DNA of 64,000 nt from Streptomyces sp. L2 (GTDB lineage: Bacteria; Actinomycetota; Actinomycetes; Streptomycetales; Streptomycetaceae). The position numbers and the translations under genes were made by a program. The notes under the pieces were generated by a model that did not search any database, had not been told where the DNA came from, and saw only the letters and a program-made list of their open reading frames with translations. Positions 8,249 through 17,236 of this stretch are shown piece after piece (position 1 is the stretch's first letter; each line of letters opens with the position of its first letter). The stretch covers positions 6,076,001 through 6,140,000 of the forward strand of contig NZ_QBDT01000001.1 of the NCBI RefSeq assembly GCF_004124325.1, in the 5' to 3' direction.

Positions 8249-9127
8249 ATGCAAGGCACGGTCGACGGATTCAGCTACGGGGCCGTCACGCCGCTGGTGG
8301 CCTACCTGATGGCCTGCCTCGGGGGTGCTCTCGGCCTGCGCTGTACCACCCGGTCCTTGCTGGTCAGGCACTCCCGCCGACCCGCCTGGCTGGCCCTGGG
8401 CTCGGCCGCCATCGGATCCGGCATATGGACCATGCACTTCGTCGCCATGATGGGCTTCACCATCGACGAGGCACCCATCCACTACGACAAGCCGATCACC
8501 TACGCGAGCCTCGGCCTCGCCATCGTCATGGTCGGCGTAGGGATCTTCATCGTCGGCTACCGGGGTGCCACCGGGACCGCGCTGTTCACCGGCGGCACAA
8601 TCACCGGTCTGGGCGTCGCCTCGATGCACTACCTCGGCATGGCCGGCATGCAGTTCGACGGGCGGTTCACCTACAACACCTTCACCGTCGCCGTCTCCGT
8701 CGTCATCGCGGTCGTCGCCGCCACCGCCGCCCTCTGGGCTGCCGGTCAGGTCAGAGGCTTCCTGTGGAGCGTCGGAGCGAGCCTGGTGATGGGGCTCGCC
8801 GTGAGCGGCATGCACTACACCGGCATGGCCGCGCTCACCGTCCACCTGCACGGCACCTCCGACGCCGGCACGGGCGCGTCGGCGGCCTCCGCGCTCGCCC
8901 CGATGCTGATCGGCCCCCTCACGTTCCTGCTCATCGCGGGCATCGTGGTCATGTTCGACCCGCACATGGTCGCGGGCCGGCCCGACTGGACCCCGGTCGA
9001 ACGCAAACCCGGCGTCCCGGCCGCCGCCGTCGCCTCCCACCTAGGACGCCGCCACCCGCTCCGCCCCGCCCGCCTCCCCTCCCGCCGGCCCGGCCACCAC
9101 AGCCCGCGCACCCCGCAGAACCGCTGA
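8249..9127 (+). CDS. MHYT-domain integral membrane protein
   Basis: A 292-residue membrane protein with about seven helices and three MHYT repeats: MHFVAMMGF (Met about 62), MHYLGMAGM (about 126) and MHYTGMAAL (about 188). The conserved Met, His and Tyr are proposed to bind copper, and the domain is regarded as a sensor of oxygen, CO or NO. No GGDEF, EAL or kinase output domain is attached. The basic, proline-rich tail of about 50 residues is cytoplasmic by the positive-inside rule. AAAGG about 10 bases before the ATG serves as ribosome site. The stop codon is 10 bases before the uvrB promoter element. Confidence 0.88.
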   Translation: MQGTVDGFSYGAVTPLVAYLMACLGGALGLRCTTRSLLVRHSRRPAWLALGSAAIGSGIWTMHFVAMMGFTIDEAPIHYDKPITYASLGLAIVMVGVGIFIVGYRGATGTALFTGGTITGLGVASMHYLGMAGMQFDGRFTYNTFTVAVSVVIAVVAATAALWAAGQVRGFLWSVGASLVMGLAVSGMHYTGMAALTVHLHGTSDAGTGASAASALAPMLIGPLTFLLIAGIVVMFDPHMVAGRPDWTPVERKPGVPAAAVASHLGRRHPLRPARLPSRRPGHHSPRTPQNR

Positions 9128-9137
9128 TCAGACCCCG

Positions 9138-9160
9138 TTGTCAGTGCGGGGTCGTACGGT
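9138..9160 (+). promoter_or_regulatory. PafBC/RecA-NDp-type damage promoter of uvrB
   Basis: TTGTCAGTG (9138-9146), an 8-base spacer, then TACGGT (9155-9160). The uvrB ATG at 9168 is 7 bases after the hexamer, so transcription should begin at or next to the start codon. Confidence 0.8.
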
Positions 9161-9167
9161 GGAACCC

Positions 9168-11318
9168 ATGCGGCCCGTTTCCCACATCGAACGCACGGTG
9201 GCGCCCTTCGAGGTCGTCAGCCCCTACCAGCCCAGCGGCGACCAGCCGACCGCCATCGCCGACCTGGCCCAGCGCATCCAGGCCGGGGAAAAGGACGTCG
9301 TCCTGCTCGGCGCCACCGGCACCGGCAAGTCCGCCACCACGGCGTGGATGATCGAGAAGCTCCAGCGCCCCACGCTCGTCATGGCGCCGAACAAGACCCT
9401 GGCCGCCCAGCTGGCCAACGAGTTCCGCGAGCTCCTCCCGAACAACGCGGTCGAATACTTCGTCTCGTACTACGACTACTACCAGCCCGAGGCCTACGTC
9501 CCGCAGTCGGACACCTACATCGAGAAGGACTCCTCGATCAACGAGGAGGTCGAACGCCTGCGCCACTCCGCCACCAACTCGCTGCTGACCCGGCGTGACG
9601 TCATCGTGGTCGCCTCGGTGTCCTGCATCTACGGCCTCGGCACGCCGCAGGAGTACGTCGACCGCATGGTCCCCCTCCGCGTGGGCGACGAGATCGACCG
9701 GGACCAGTTGCTGCGCCGCTTCGTCGAGATCCAGTACACGCGCAACGACCTGGCGTTCAGCCGCGGCACCTTCCGGGTCCGCGGCGACACCATCGAGATC
9801 TTCCCGGTCTACGAGGAGCTGGCCGTCCGCATCGAGATGTTCGGCGACGAGATCGAGGCGCTGTCCACGCTGCACCCGGTCACCGGCGAGATCATCAGCG
9901 ACGACCAGCAGCTGTACGTGTTCCCCGCCTCCCACTACGTCGCCGGCCCCGAACGCATGGAGCGGGCCGTCAACGACATCGAGAAGGAGCTGGGGGAGCG
10001 CCTGGCCGAGCTGGAGAAGCAGGGCAAGCTCCTGGAGGCCCAGCGCCTGCGGATGCGCACGACGTACGACATCGAGATGCTCCGCCAGATCGGCACCTGC
10101 TCGGGTGTGGAGAACTACTCGATGCACTTCGACGGCCGCCTGCCCGGCTCCCCGCCCAACACCCTGCTGGACTACTTCCCGGACGACTTCCTGCTCGTCA
10201 TCGACGAGTCCCATGTCACCGTCCCGCAGATCGGCGCCATGTACGAGGGCGACGCCTCCCGCAAGCGCACCCTCGTCGACCACGGGTTCCGGCTGCCCTC
10301 CGCCCTCGACAACCGGCCCCTGAAGTGGGAGGAGTTCCAGGAGCGCATCGGACAGACCGTCTACCTGTCGGCGACCCCCGGGACGTACGAGCTGTCCCGC
10401 GGGGACGGCGTCGTGGAGCAGATCATCCGCCCGACCGGACTCGTCGACCCGGAGGTCGTCGTCAAGCCCACCGAGGGCCAGATCGACGACCTGGTGCACG
10501 AGATCCGCACGCGCACCGACAAGGACGAGCGCGTCCTGGTCACCACGCTTACCAAGAAGATGGCCGAGGACCTCACCGACTACTTCCTGGAGCTGGGCAT
10601 CCAGGTGCGCTACCTCCACAGCGACGTCGACACCCTGCGCCGCGTCGAGCTGCTGCGTGAACTGCGCGCCGGCGAGTTCGACGTCCTGGTGGGCATCAAC
10701 CTCCTGCGGGAGGGCCTCGACCTGCCCGAGGTGTCCCTGGTGGCGATCCTCGACGCGGACAAGGAAGGCTTCCTGCGGTCGGGTACCTCCCTGATCCAGA
10801 CCATCGGCCGCGCGGCCCGGAACGTCTCCGGCCAGGTCCACATGTACGCCGACAAGATCACCCCGGCGATGGAGAAGGCCATCGACGAGACCAACCGCCG
10901 CCGGGAGAAGCAGGTCGCGTACAACAAGGCCAACGGCATCGACCCGCAGCCGCTCCGCAAGAAGATCAACGACATCGTCGCCCAGATCGCCCGCGAGCAG
11001 GTCGACACCGAACAACTGCTCGGCTCCGGCTATCGCAACCTGAAGGACGGCAAGGGCGCCAAGGCGCCCGTCCCGTCGCTCGGCGACAAGGCGGCCAAGG
11101 GCGCGAAGGCCGGCCAGACCGCCAAGTCCGCGAAGGGCGGGGCCACAGTGCCCACGGACCGCCCCGCGGCCGAACTCTCCGAACAGATCGAGCAGATGAC
11201 CGAACGCATGCGTGCCGCCGCCGCGGAACTGCAGTTCGAGATCGCTGCACGGCTGCGTGACGAGGTCTCCGAGATGAAGAAGGAACTGCGGCAGATGCGG
11301 GAGGCGGGCCTGGCCTGA
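9168..11318 (+). CDS. uvrB: Excinuclease ABC subunit UvrB
   Basis: The damage-verifying helicase-like subunit of nucleotide excision repair; it is loaded by UvrA and then recruits UvrC. The 716-residue protein has Walker [16 protein letters not shown] near residue 45. The [12 protein letters not shown] beta-hairpin inserts behind lesions. [13 protein letters not shown] is the Walker B motif, and helicase motifs V/VI appear at [13 protein letters not shown] and QTIGRAARN. The C-terminal UVR domain ([20 protein letters not shown]) binds UvrA and UvrC. A Lys/Ala/Gly-rich linker of about 45 residues precedes it. The start at 9168 is preferred over an in-frame codon at 9138 that lies inside the promoter. 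Confidence 0.97.
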   Translation: MRPVSHIERTVAPFEVVSPYQPSGDQPTAIADLAQRIQAGEKDVVLLGATGTGKSATTAWMIEKLQRPTLVMAPNKTLAAQLANEFRELLPNNAVEYFVSYYDYYQPEAYVPQSDTYIEKDSSINEEVERLRHSATNSLLTRRDVIVVASVSCIYGLGTPQEYVDRMVPLRVGDEIDRDQLLRRFVEIQYTRNDLAFSRGTFRVRGDTIEIFPVYEELAVRIEMFGDEIEALSTLHPVTGEIISDDQQLYVFPASHYVAGPERMERAVNDIEKELGERLAELEKQGKLLEAQRLRMRTTYDIEMLRQIGTCSGVENYSMHFDGRLPGSPPNTLLDYFPDDFLLVIDESHVTVPQIGAMYEGDASRKRTLVDHGFRLPSALDNRPLKWEEFQERIGQTVYLSATPGTYELSRGDGVVEQIIRPTGLVDPEVVVKPTEGQIDDLVHEIRTRTDKDERVLVTTLTKKMAEDLTDYFLELGIQVRYLHSDVDTLRRVELLRELRAGEFDVLVGINLLREGLDLPEVSLVAILDADKEGFLRSGTSLIQTIGRAARNVSGQVHMYADKITPAMEKAIDETNRRREKQVAYNKANGIDPQPLRKKINDIVAQIAREQVDTEQLLGSGYRNLKDGKGAKAPVPSLGDKAAKGAKAGQTAKSAKGGATVPTDRPAAELSEQIEQMTERMRAAAAELQFEIAARLRDEVSEMKKELRQMREAGLA

Positions 11319-11355
11319 CCGGCCCTGCCGGACCGGACCCCGGCCGGCCTGCCGA

Positions 11356-11367
11356 GTGTTGCAACAC
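11356..11367. promoter_or_regulatory. Perfect 12-bp palindrome upstream of terD
   Basis: GTGTTGCAACAC is a perfect palindrome centred about 45 bases upstream of the terD damage promoter. It may be an operator for an unknown regulator or part of the uvrB 3' end structure. Confidence 0.35.
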
Positions 11368-11396
11368 CGCCACAAAGCACCAGCCGGGGTTCGGCA

Positions 11397-11419
11397 CTGT
11401 CAGTGCCCCTGCGTAGGGT
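11397..11419 (+). promoter_or_regulatory. PafBC/RecA-NDp-type damage promoter of terD
   Basis: CTGTCAGTG (11397-11405), an 8-base spacer, then TAGGGT (11414-11419). This matches the uvrA, uvrB, uvrC and ogt elements with one difference in the first base. It predicts a transcript starting near 11426, with a leader of about 49 bases before the terD GTG. Confidence 0.7.
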
Positions 11420-11474
11420 TCTGGACAACCGCGCACGCGCGGCAACAGGGGAACACCGAGAAGGGAATTCAGCC

Positions 11475-12053
11475 GTGACCGTCAACTTGACCAAGGGTCA
11501 GGCCATCAGCCTGGAGAAGAAGGACGGGGGCACCCTGACCGCGGTCCGGATGGGGCTCGGCTGGCAGGCGGCCAAGCGGCGTGGCCTGTTCGGCTCGCGC
11601 ACGCGCGAGATCGACCTGGACGCCTCGGCGGTGCTCTTCGCCGACAAGCAGCCGGTCGACGTGGTGTTCTTCCGCCACCTGGTGAGCGACGACGGCTCCG
11701 TGCGGCACACCGGCGACAATCTCGTCGGCGGCGTCGGCCAGGGCGGTGACGACGAGGCCATCCTCGTCGACCTCCAGCGCGTCCCGGTCCACGTCGACCA
11801 GATCGTGTTCACCGTGAACTCGTTCACCGGCCAGACCTTCCAGGAGGTGGAGAACGCGTTCTGCCGCCTCGTCGACGAGACCAACGGCCAGGAACTCGCC
11901 CGGTACACCCTCGCGGGAGGCGGCCAGTACACCGCCCAGATCATGGCCAAGGTGCACCGCGCCGGTGCGGGCTGGACGATGACCGCCCTCGGCACCGCGG
12001 CCAACGGACGCACCTTCCAGGACCTGATGCCGGCGATCCAGCCGCACCTGTAG
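11475..12053 (+). CDS. terD: TerD-family stress protein
   Basis: A 192-residue TerD/CABP-type protein, starting at a GTG preceded by AAGGGA. Family hallmarks are NLTKGQAISLEKKDG, GLGWQAAKRR (usually GLGWD), REIDLDASAVLFADK, DNLVGGVGQGGDDEAILVDL and VFTVNSFTGQTFQEVENAFC. TerD domains bind Ca2+ through the acidic GDDE loop and are linked to tellurite, oxidative and DNA-damage stress. The aspartate of GWD is replaced by Gln here. It sits between uvrB and a larger TerD fusion, 40 bases upstream of the latter, so the two are probably cotranscribed from the damage-type promoter. Confidence 0.92.
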   Translation: MTVNLTKGQAISLEKKDGGTLTAVRMGLGWQAAKRRGLFGSRTREIDLDASAVLFADKQPVDVVFFRHLVSDDGSVRHTGDNLVGGVGQGGDDEAILVDLQRVPVHVDQIVFTVNSFTGQTFQEVENAFCRLVDETNGQELARYTLAGGGQYTAQIMAKVHRAGAGWTMTALGTAANGRTFQDLMPAIQPHL

Positions 12054-12093
12054 GACAAGCCGCCCGCGCAGAGGGCGGCCCGGCGACGACACC

Positions 12094-14241
12094 ATGACGC
12101 AGGGGGCGACGGCGATGACCGCCGAACTGGTGCGGGGGCAGAACCATCCGCTGACCCAGCTCCGGCTGGAGATCCGGATCTCCGCCGGAGCACCGGTCCT
12201 CGCGGGAGCCACGCTCGGCGACGAGAACGGCGTCGTGCACGGCGCCGAGTGGGTGGCCCACCCCGGCGCCCCCGCCCTGCCCGGCATCGAGGTCTCCCAG
12301 CAGGCAGCCGCCGAGCACCGGCTGGCCGTCGACCTGGCCGCCCTGCCCGAGGCCGTGCACCGGGTCACCGTGCTGCTCGCCCTGCCGGACCAGGCGGGCG
12401 GCCCGGTCCGCTTCGGTGCCGTCGCCGCCCCGTGCGCGACGGTCACCGGCCTCGATGGCACCTGTATCGCCCGCTTCGCCCTCACCGGTCTGGACGCCGA
12501 GTCGGCCGTCGTCGCCCTGGAGCTCTATCGCAGACAGGGTGCCTGGAAGGTACGGGCGGTGGGGCAGGGCTACGCGGGCGGCCTGACCGCGCTCCTCACC
12601 GACCAGGGTCTGCCCGGGGCCGCTGAGCTCGCGGCGGTCGTCCAGGACGCGGTGGACCGGGGCCTCTCCCGCGCGATACCCGCACAGTCCTCGGCACCGC
12701 TCCAGGACCCGGTTCCACCCCACGCGGCGGACCGTATCCTGGGCGCGGCGCAGCAGGCGGACGCTCCGCCGCAACTGGGCCCGACGCAGCACGGGGGCGG
12801 CACGCTGCCGCGGCATCACGACGGCCTGACACAGCCTCACAACGGCCTGACACAGCCTCACAACGGCCTGACACAGCCTCACAACGGCCTGGCACAGCCT
12901 CACGACGGCCTGCCGCCGCAGGGCACAGTGCCGCTTCAGGAGGGCGTGCCCTCCCAGGACCCGCCGCCCGCGCCGGGCCGCGGGGGGCCCGTCGACTACA
13001 CCCACCCCCGCCGCGGTCAGCCGAGTGCCCCGCTCTCGTCACCGGCAGCCCTGTCACCGGCAGCCCCGCCACCGGTAGCCTCGGCGCCGTCGGAGCCCGG
13101 CGGTCAGGCGGCGCGGCCCGTCGCGGGAGACGCGACCGGCTGGTCCATGGACGAGCGGCTCTACAACCAGGTGTGGGGCATGTTCGAGGACCTGGCCCGC
13201 ACCACGGCCGCCTATCGAAGCGCCGTGGACTTCGCCGACTCCCGGATGGAGAAGGAACTCGACCAGGCCCTCGCGGACCCGCGCAAACGGCTCGGCGGGG
13301 CGGGGGAGGCCGCACGCGAGGCGGCCCACGCCCGGCGTTCACAGCTCGTCGATCAGGCGCGGGCGGTGCTCGACCGGGACCTCGCCCAGCTCACCGCCGA
13401 GGCGGAGGTCGTCGAGCCCGCCCTTCCCCCGGCGTACGCGCGCTGGGACAACCCCGTCTGGCACGCCTACCGTGTGCCCGACGAGCAGCCGATGGCCCTG
13501 CGGCTGGGCGATCTGCACCTGCCCGAGAGCGCCCCGCTGCGCATTCCGATGCTGGTGAGACTGCCGTTGGAGCGGGGTCTGTGGATCGACTGCGGTCCCG
13601 CGACGGCGCCCGACGGGACCTTCCTGGACTCGGACGAGGTGCGCCCGCTCGCGCTGCGGACGGCTGTGGCCCTCGCGGCCCGGCTGCTCGTCGTTCACCC
13701 GGCGGGGGAGTTCGCCGTCGAGGTCATCGACCCGGCGGGTGCGGCTGCCCGGACCCTGGAACCCCTGACGCGGTCCGGAGCACCGGTGACGCCCCCGGCC
13801 GCGGGCGCGGCAGGTGTCACAGACGTCCTGGAGCGGCTCACCCGCCGCGTCGACCTCGTGCAGATGGCGGTTCGCGGCGGCGCGGCCGAGTCCCTGCCGC
13901 CCGACCTGGACACGGCCCGGCAGTTGCTGATCGTCAACGACTTCCCGCACGGCTTCGACGACCGTGCCGTGACCCGGCTGCGTTATCTCGCCGACGAGGG
14001 CCCGGCCGTCGGGGTGCACTTGCTGATGGTGGCGGACCGCGAGGACGCCGCTGCCTACGGTCCCTTGCTCGACCCGCTGTGGCGTTCGCTCATGCGACTG
14101 ACGCCCGTCCCCGACGACCACCTCGCCGACCCGTGGATCGGTCACGCCTGGACGTACGAACCCTCGCTCGTCCCACCGGACAGCGGGATCCTCGCGCAGG
14201 TGCTCGGGGAGATCGCCGCGGCGTACGTCAAAGACAAGTAA
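12094..14241 (+). CDS. TerD-domain protein fused to a P-loop-less FtsK-like domain
   Basis: A 715-residue multidomain protein. Residues 1 to about 185 are TerD-like (MTAELVRGQNHPLTQ ... RAVGQGYAGGLTALL). Residues about 190-345 are a low-complexity Pro/Gln/Gly linker holding four GLTQPHN-type heptapeptides. Residues about 350-440 form a charged helical, probably coiled-coil, segment. The rest (LLVVHPAGEFAVEVIDPAG, QLLIVNDFPHGFDDRAVTRL, VGVHLLMVADRED) looks like an FtsK/HerA-type ATPase fold with a Walker-B-like strand. No GxxxxGKS/T loop is visible, so ATPase activity is unlikely. A role in a Ter-type stress complex is inferred from terD next to it. A second ATG at 12115 is possible. Confidence 0.75.
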   Translation: MTQGATAMTAELVRGQNHPLTQLRLEIRISAGAPVLAGATLGDENGVVHGAEWVAHPGAPALPGIEVSQQAAAEHRLAVDLAALPEAVHRVTVLLALPDQAGGPVRFGAVAAPCATVTGLDGTCIARFALTGLDAESAVVALELYRRQGAWKVRAVGQGYAGGLTALLTDQGLPGAAELAAVVQDAVDRGLSRAIPAQSSAPLQDPVPPHAADRILGAAQQADAPPQLGPTQHGGGTLPRHHDGLTQPHNGLTQPHNGLTQPHNGLAQPHDGLPPQGTVPLQEGVPSQDPPPAPGRGGPVDYTHPRRGQPSAPLSSPAALSPAAPPPVASAPSEPGGQAARPVAGDATGWSMDERLYNQVWGMFEDLARTTAAYRSAVDFADSRMEKELDQALADPRKRLGGAGEAAREAAHARRSQLVDQARAVLDRDLAQLTAEAEVVEPALPPAYARWDNPVWHAYRVPDEQPMALRLGDLHLPESAPLRIPMLVRLPLERGLWIDCGPATAPDGTFLDSDEVRPLALRTAVALAARLLVVHPAGEFAVEVIDPAGAAARTLEPLTRSGAPVTPPAAGAAGVTDVLERLTRRVDLVQMAVRGGAAESLPPDLDTARQLLIVNDFPHGFDDRAVTRLRYLADEGPAVGVHLLMVADREDAAAYGPLLDPLWRSLMRLTPVPDDHLADPWIGHAWTYEPSLVPPDSGILAQVLGEIAAAYVKDK
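12823..12906 (+). repeat. Four in-frame 21-bp tandem repeats in the TerD fusion gene
   Basis: Three exact copies and one variant of a 21-base unit encode GLTQPHN x3 followed by GLAQPHD (residues 244-271). The unit length keeps the frame, so copy number can vary without breaking the protein. The codons are unusually low in GC for the gene (ACA, CCT, CAC). Confidence 0.92.
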
Positions 14242-14317
14242 AGGCACTCCGAACTGCTAGTTTGGGTTTTTCTTTACTTTGCACTTTACCTTTCCTTGGT
14301 GATTGAGGTACTGTTTC

Positions 14318-14460
14318 CGCACGGAGGGGAGTACTCCCTGACTGCGGCGCACCCGTCAGTACGGATCGGTCCGATCCCGGGGCGTCGACCCGTTCCCGGG
14401 TGGAAGAGACCTCCGGCAGCGGTGACGCTGGCTTTGTTTGCCGTGACGTAATGCCGGAGG
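14318..14460 (+). promoter_or_regulatory. Candidate yybP-ykoY-type manganese riboswitch before terC
   Basis: A leader of about 140 bases precedes the TerC gene. CGGAGG (14322-14327) followed by GGAGTA can pair with CCTCCG (14410-14415) to form P1. Inside lie hairpins CTGAC/GTCAG (14338-14359), GGATCG/CGATCC (14363-14377) and CCCGGG/CCCGGG (to 14400), then GGAAGAGA before P1 closes. yybP-ykoY riboswitches sense Mn2+ and typically precede terC/alx, mntP or efflux genes. The 3' P1 strand CCTCCGGCA (14410-14418) is the exact complement of TGCCGGAGG (14452-14460), the terC ribosome site. P1 formation would therefore free translation. Confidence 0.7.
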
Positions 14461-14464
14461 AGCA

Positions 14465-15445
14465 GTGAACGTTTCCGTGACCCTGTGGGTGCTCACCGTC
14501 GTAGGACTCGCCGCGCTGATCGCGGTGGACTTCTTCATCGGCCGCAAGCCCCACGACGTGTCGATCAAGGAAGCCGGGATCTGGACGGTCGTCTGGATCA
14601 CCCTGGCCGGCCTCTTCGGCCTCGGCCTGCTCGTCTTCGGTGGCGGGCAGCCGGCCGGTGAGTTCTTCGCCGGGTTCATCACCGAGAAGTCGCTCAGCGT
14701 CGACAACCTCTTCGTCTTCGTCCTGATCATGGCGAAGTTCGCGGTGCCCTCGCAGTACCAGCAGCGGGTCCTGCTCGTCGGGGTGCTCATAGCCCTGGTC
14801 CTGCGGGCCGTCTTCATCGCCGCGGGAGCCGCGATCATCGCCAGCTTCTCCTGGGTCTTCTTCCTCTTCGGTGCCTTCCTGATCTGGACCGCCGTCAAGC
14901 TCGTCCAGGAGGCCCGCGCCGACGCGGAGGACGAGGAGTACGAGGAGAACAAGCTGCTCAAGGCCGCCGAGCGCAGGTTCGGAGTGGCCGACGGCTACCA
15001 CGGCACCAAGCTGTGGATCCAGCAGAACGGCAAGCGCGTCATGACTCCGATGCTGGTCGTGATGCTCGCCATCGGCACCACGGACGTCCTGTTCGCGCTG
15101 GACTCCATCCCCGCGATCTTCGGCCTCACGCAGGACCCGTACATCGTCTTCACCGCCAACGCCTTCGCCCTGATGGGGCTGCGGCAGCTGTACTTCCTCA
15201 TCGGCGGTCTGCTCAGGAAGCTGGTCCACCTGTCGTACGGCCTGTCGATCATCCTCGGATTCATCGGCGTGAAGCTCGTGCTGCACGCGCTGCACGAGTC
15301 CGGGGTGCACGTGCCCGAGATCAGCATTCCGGTCTCGCTCGGCGTGATCTGCGCGGTCCTGGCGGTCACCACGGTCACCAGCCTGATGGCCTCCCGTAAG
15401 CAGGCGGAGGCTGACACGGAGGCCAAGGACCGCGTGGACGCCTGA
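14465..15445 (+). CDS. TerC/Alx-family membrane protein
   Basis: A 326-residue TerC-family protein with about eight to nine transmembrane helices. Key segments are LAALIAVDFFIGRKPHDVS, EKSLSVDNLFVFVLIMAKF and MLAIGTTDVLFALDSIPAIFGLT. The paired acidic residues in SVDN and ALDS are the conserved metal-site positions of the family. Homologues such as E. coli Alx export Mn2+; others belong to tellurite-resistance complexes or metalate secreted enzymes. The GTG start lies 4 bases after CCGGAGGAGCA. The leader suggests induction by manganese. It follows the TerD fusion after about 220 bases and has its own regulation. Confidence 0.92.
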   Translation: MNVSVTLWVLTVVGLAALIAVDFFIGRKPHDVSIKEAGIWTVVWITLAGLFGLGLLVFGGGQPAGEFFAGFITEKSLSVDNLFVFVLIMAKFAVPSQYQQRVLLVGVLIALVLRAVFIAAGAAIIASFSWVFFLFGAFLIWTAVKLVQEARADAEDEEYEENKLLKAAERRFGVADGYHGTKLWIQQNGKRVMTPMLVVMLAIGTTDVLFALDSIPAIFGLTQDPYIVFTANAFALMGLRQLYFLIGGLLRKLVHLSYGLSIILGFIGVKLVLHALHESGVHVPEISIPVSLGVICAVLAVTTVTSLMASRKQAEADTEAKDRVDA

Positions 15446-15554
15446 CGCGGGAAGCCGACCCCTGGGCAGGGGGCATGACCCCGACATGGAGAAAGGAGCA
15501 CGCATCCGAAAGGGACGGAATGCGAAGGAGGGGGCGGTCTGCCACCATCGCCCC

Positions 15555-16655
15555 ATGATCACTCGGCTCAGGACGCTCACCGGCCAGTGGACGCTCCTCG
15601 TGCCGGTGCTCGCAGCCGTCCTCCTCCTCTTCACCTGGGGCCGGGAGCTGCCCGGCGCCGTCGTCGCATTGGTGACCGTGGTCCTCGCGGGATGCGTGCT
15701 GGCCGCGGTGCACCACGCCGAGGTGGTCGCCCACCGCGTCGGCGAGCCCTTCGGTTCCCTGGTCCTCGCCATCGCCGTGACGATCATCGAGGTGGCCCTG
15801 ATCGTCACCCTCATGGCCGACGGCGGCGACAAGAGTTCCACCCTCGCGCGGGACACCGTCTTCGCCGCTGTGATGATCACCTGCAACGGCATCGTCGGGA
15901 TCTGCCTGCTCGTCGCCTCCCTCCGGCACGGCACGGCGGTGTTCAACCCCGAGGGCACCGGCGCCGCCCTGGCAACCGTGGCGACGCTGGCCACGCTCAG
16001 CCTCGTGCTGCCGACCTTCACCACCAGCAAGCCGGGCCCCGAGTTCTCCGCCGTGCAACTGACGTTCGCCGCGCTGTCCTCGCTGGTCCTCTACGGCCTC
16101 TTCGTGGCGACCCAGACCGTACGGCACCGGGACTATTTCCTGCCGATCACGCGGCAGGGCGACGTCATCACGGCGGACGACCACGCCGAGGCCCCGTCCG
16201 CGCGCACCGCCTGGACCAGCCTCGGCCTGCTGGGCCTGGCCCTGGTGGGCGTGGTCGGCCTGGCGAAAGGCGTGTCACCCACCATCGAGTCCGGTGTGGC
16301 GGCGGCCGGCCTCCACCAGGCTGTCGTCGGCGTGATCATCGCCTTGCTGGTCCTGCTGCCCGAGACGATCGCCGCGCTCCGCTCCGCCCGCCGGGACCGC
16401 GTGCAGACCAGCCTCAACCTGGCGCTAGGCTCGGCGATGGCCAGTATCGGCCTGACCATCCCCGCCGTCGCCCTCGCCTCGATCTGGCTGTCGGGCCCGC
16501 TGGTCCTTGGCCTGGGATCCACCCACATGCTGCTGCTCGCGCTCACCGTGGTGGTCAGCTCGCTGACGGTGGTGCCGGGCCGGGCGACGCCCCTGCAGGG
16601 TGGCGTTCACCTGGTGCTGTTCGCCGCGTACCTGGAGCTGGCGATCAACCCGTAG
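15555..16655 (+). CDS. chaA: Calcium/cation:proton antiporter, ChaA type
   Basis: A 366-residue member of the Ca2+/cation antiporter superfamily with about eleven hydrophobic segments. The two alpha-repeat signatures are GSLVLAIAVTIIEVALIVTL and VVGVIIALLVLLPETIAALR, whose acidic residues carry the transported cation, as in ChaA/CAX proteins. The start ATG at 15555 begins MITRLRTLTGQWTLLVPV; an upstream in-frame ATG at 15486 would add 23 charged residues unlike the family. It lies 109 bases after terC, so the two may form a metal-homeostasis pair. The stop codon lies in a 16-base repeat. Confidence 0.85.
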   Translation: MITRLRTLTGQWTLLVPVLAAVLLLFTWGRELPGAVVALVTVVLAGCVLAAVHHAEVVAHRVGEPFGSLVLAIAVTIIEVALIVTLMADGGDKSSTLARDTVFAAVMITCNGIVGICLLVASLRHGTAVFNPEGTGAALATVATLATLSLVLPTFTTSKPGPEFSAVQLTFAALSSLVLYGLFVATQTVRHRDYFLPITRQGDVITADDHAEAPSARTAWTSLGLLGLALVGVVGLAKGVSPTIESGVAAAGLHQAVVGVIIALLVLLPETIAALRSARRDRVQTSLNLALGSAMASIGLTIPAVALASIWLSGPLVLGLGSTHMLLLALTVVVSSLTVVPGRATPLQGGVHLVLFAAYLELAINP

Positions 16656-16688
16656 CGTGATCAACCCGCAGCGCGATCGCCCCGTCGT
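16641..16688. repeat. Three degenerate 16-bp repeats across the chaA stop codon
   Basis: Units GCGATCAACCCGTAGC, GTGATCAACCCGCAGC and GCGATCGCCCCGTCGT are head to tail. The first contains the chaA stop TAG. Unit length and position mirror the array at the corA 3' end. Confidence 0.7.
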
Positions 16689-16762
16689 GCGCTCCGGCGG
16701 CCGTGATAGACCGAGTCCGAGCAGCGGTCGTAGTCGTACGGCCACGAACGGACGGAGGAACC

Positions 16763-17236
16763 GTGCCCCGCACCCTGGCCAACGCCCCGATCATGATCCT
16801 CAACGGGCCCAACCTGAACCTGCTCGGCCGGCGCCAGCCCGAGATCTACGGCAGGGACACCCTGGCCGAGGTCGAGGCGATGTGCGCCAAGGCGGCGGCG
16901 GCACACGGCGGCACGGTGGACTTCCGGCAGTCGAACCACGAGGGCGAACTCGTCGATTGGATCCACGAGGCACGGCTCGGCCACTGCGGCATCGTCATCA
17001 ACCCCGGCGCCTACTCCCACACCTCGATCGCGATCCTGGACGCGCTCAACACCTGCGACGGCCTCCCCGTCCTGGAGGTCCACATCTCCAACATCCACCA
17101 GCGGGAGACGTTCCGGCACCACTCGTACGTCTCCCTCCGTGCCGACGGGGTGATCGCGGGCTGCGGAGTGCAGGGATATGTGTTCGGCGTCGAGAGGGTC
17201 GCCGCGCTGGCCGGGGCGGCACAGGCGGACGCATAA
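16763..17236 (+). CDS. aroQ: Type II 3-dehydroquinate dehydratase
   Basis: Third step of the shikimate pathway: dehydration of 3-dehydroquinate to 3-dehydroshikimate by the type II enolate mechanism. The 157-residue protein has [19 protein letters not shown] with the catalytic Tyr of EIYG and the Arg of the flexible loop. [34 protein letters not shown] and [18 protein letters not shown] follow. The enzyme is a dodecamer. The GTG start follows GGAGG with 4 bases between. It is monocistronic here, and its stop codon lies in a bidirectional terminator. Confidence 0.96.
   Translation: MPRTLANAPIMILNGPNLNLLGRRQPEIYGRDTLAEVEAMCAKAAAAHGGTVDFRQSNHEGELVDWIHEARLGHCGIVINPGAYSHTSIAILDALNTCDGLPVLEVHISNIHQRETFRHHSYVSLRADGVIAGCGVQGYVFGVERVAALAGAAQADA

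Noticed and set aside
9141..11375. 744-codon open frame antisense to uvrB
   Set aside because: It is a shadow of uvrB with no family motif.
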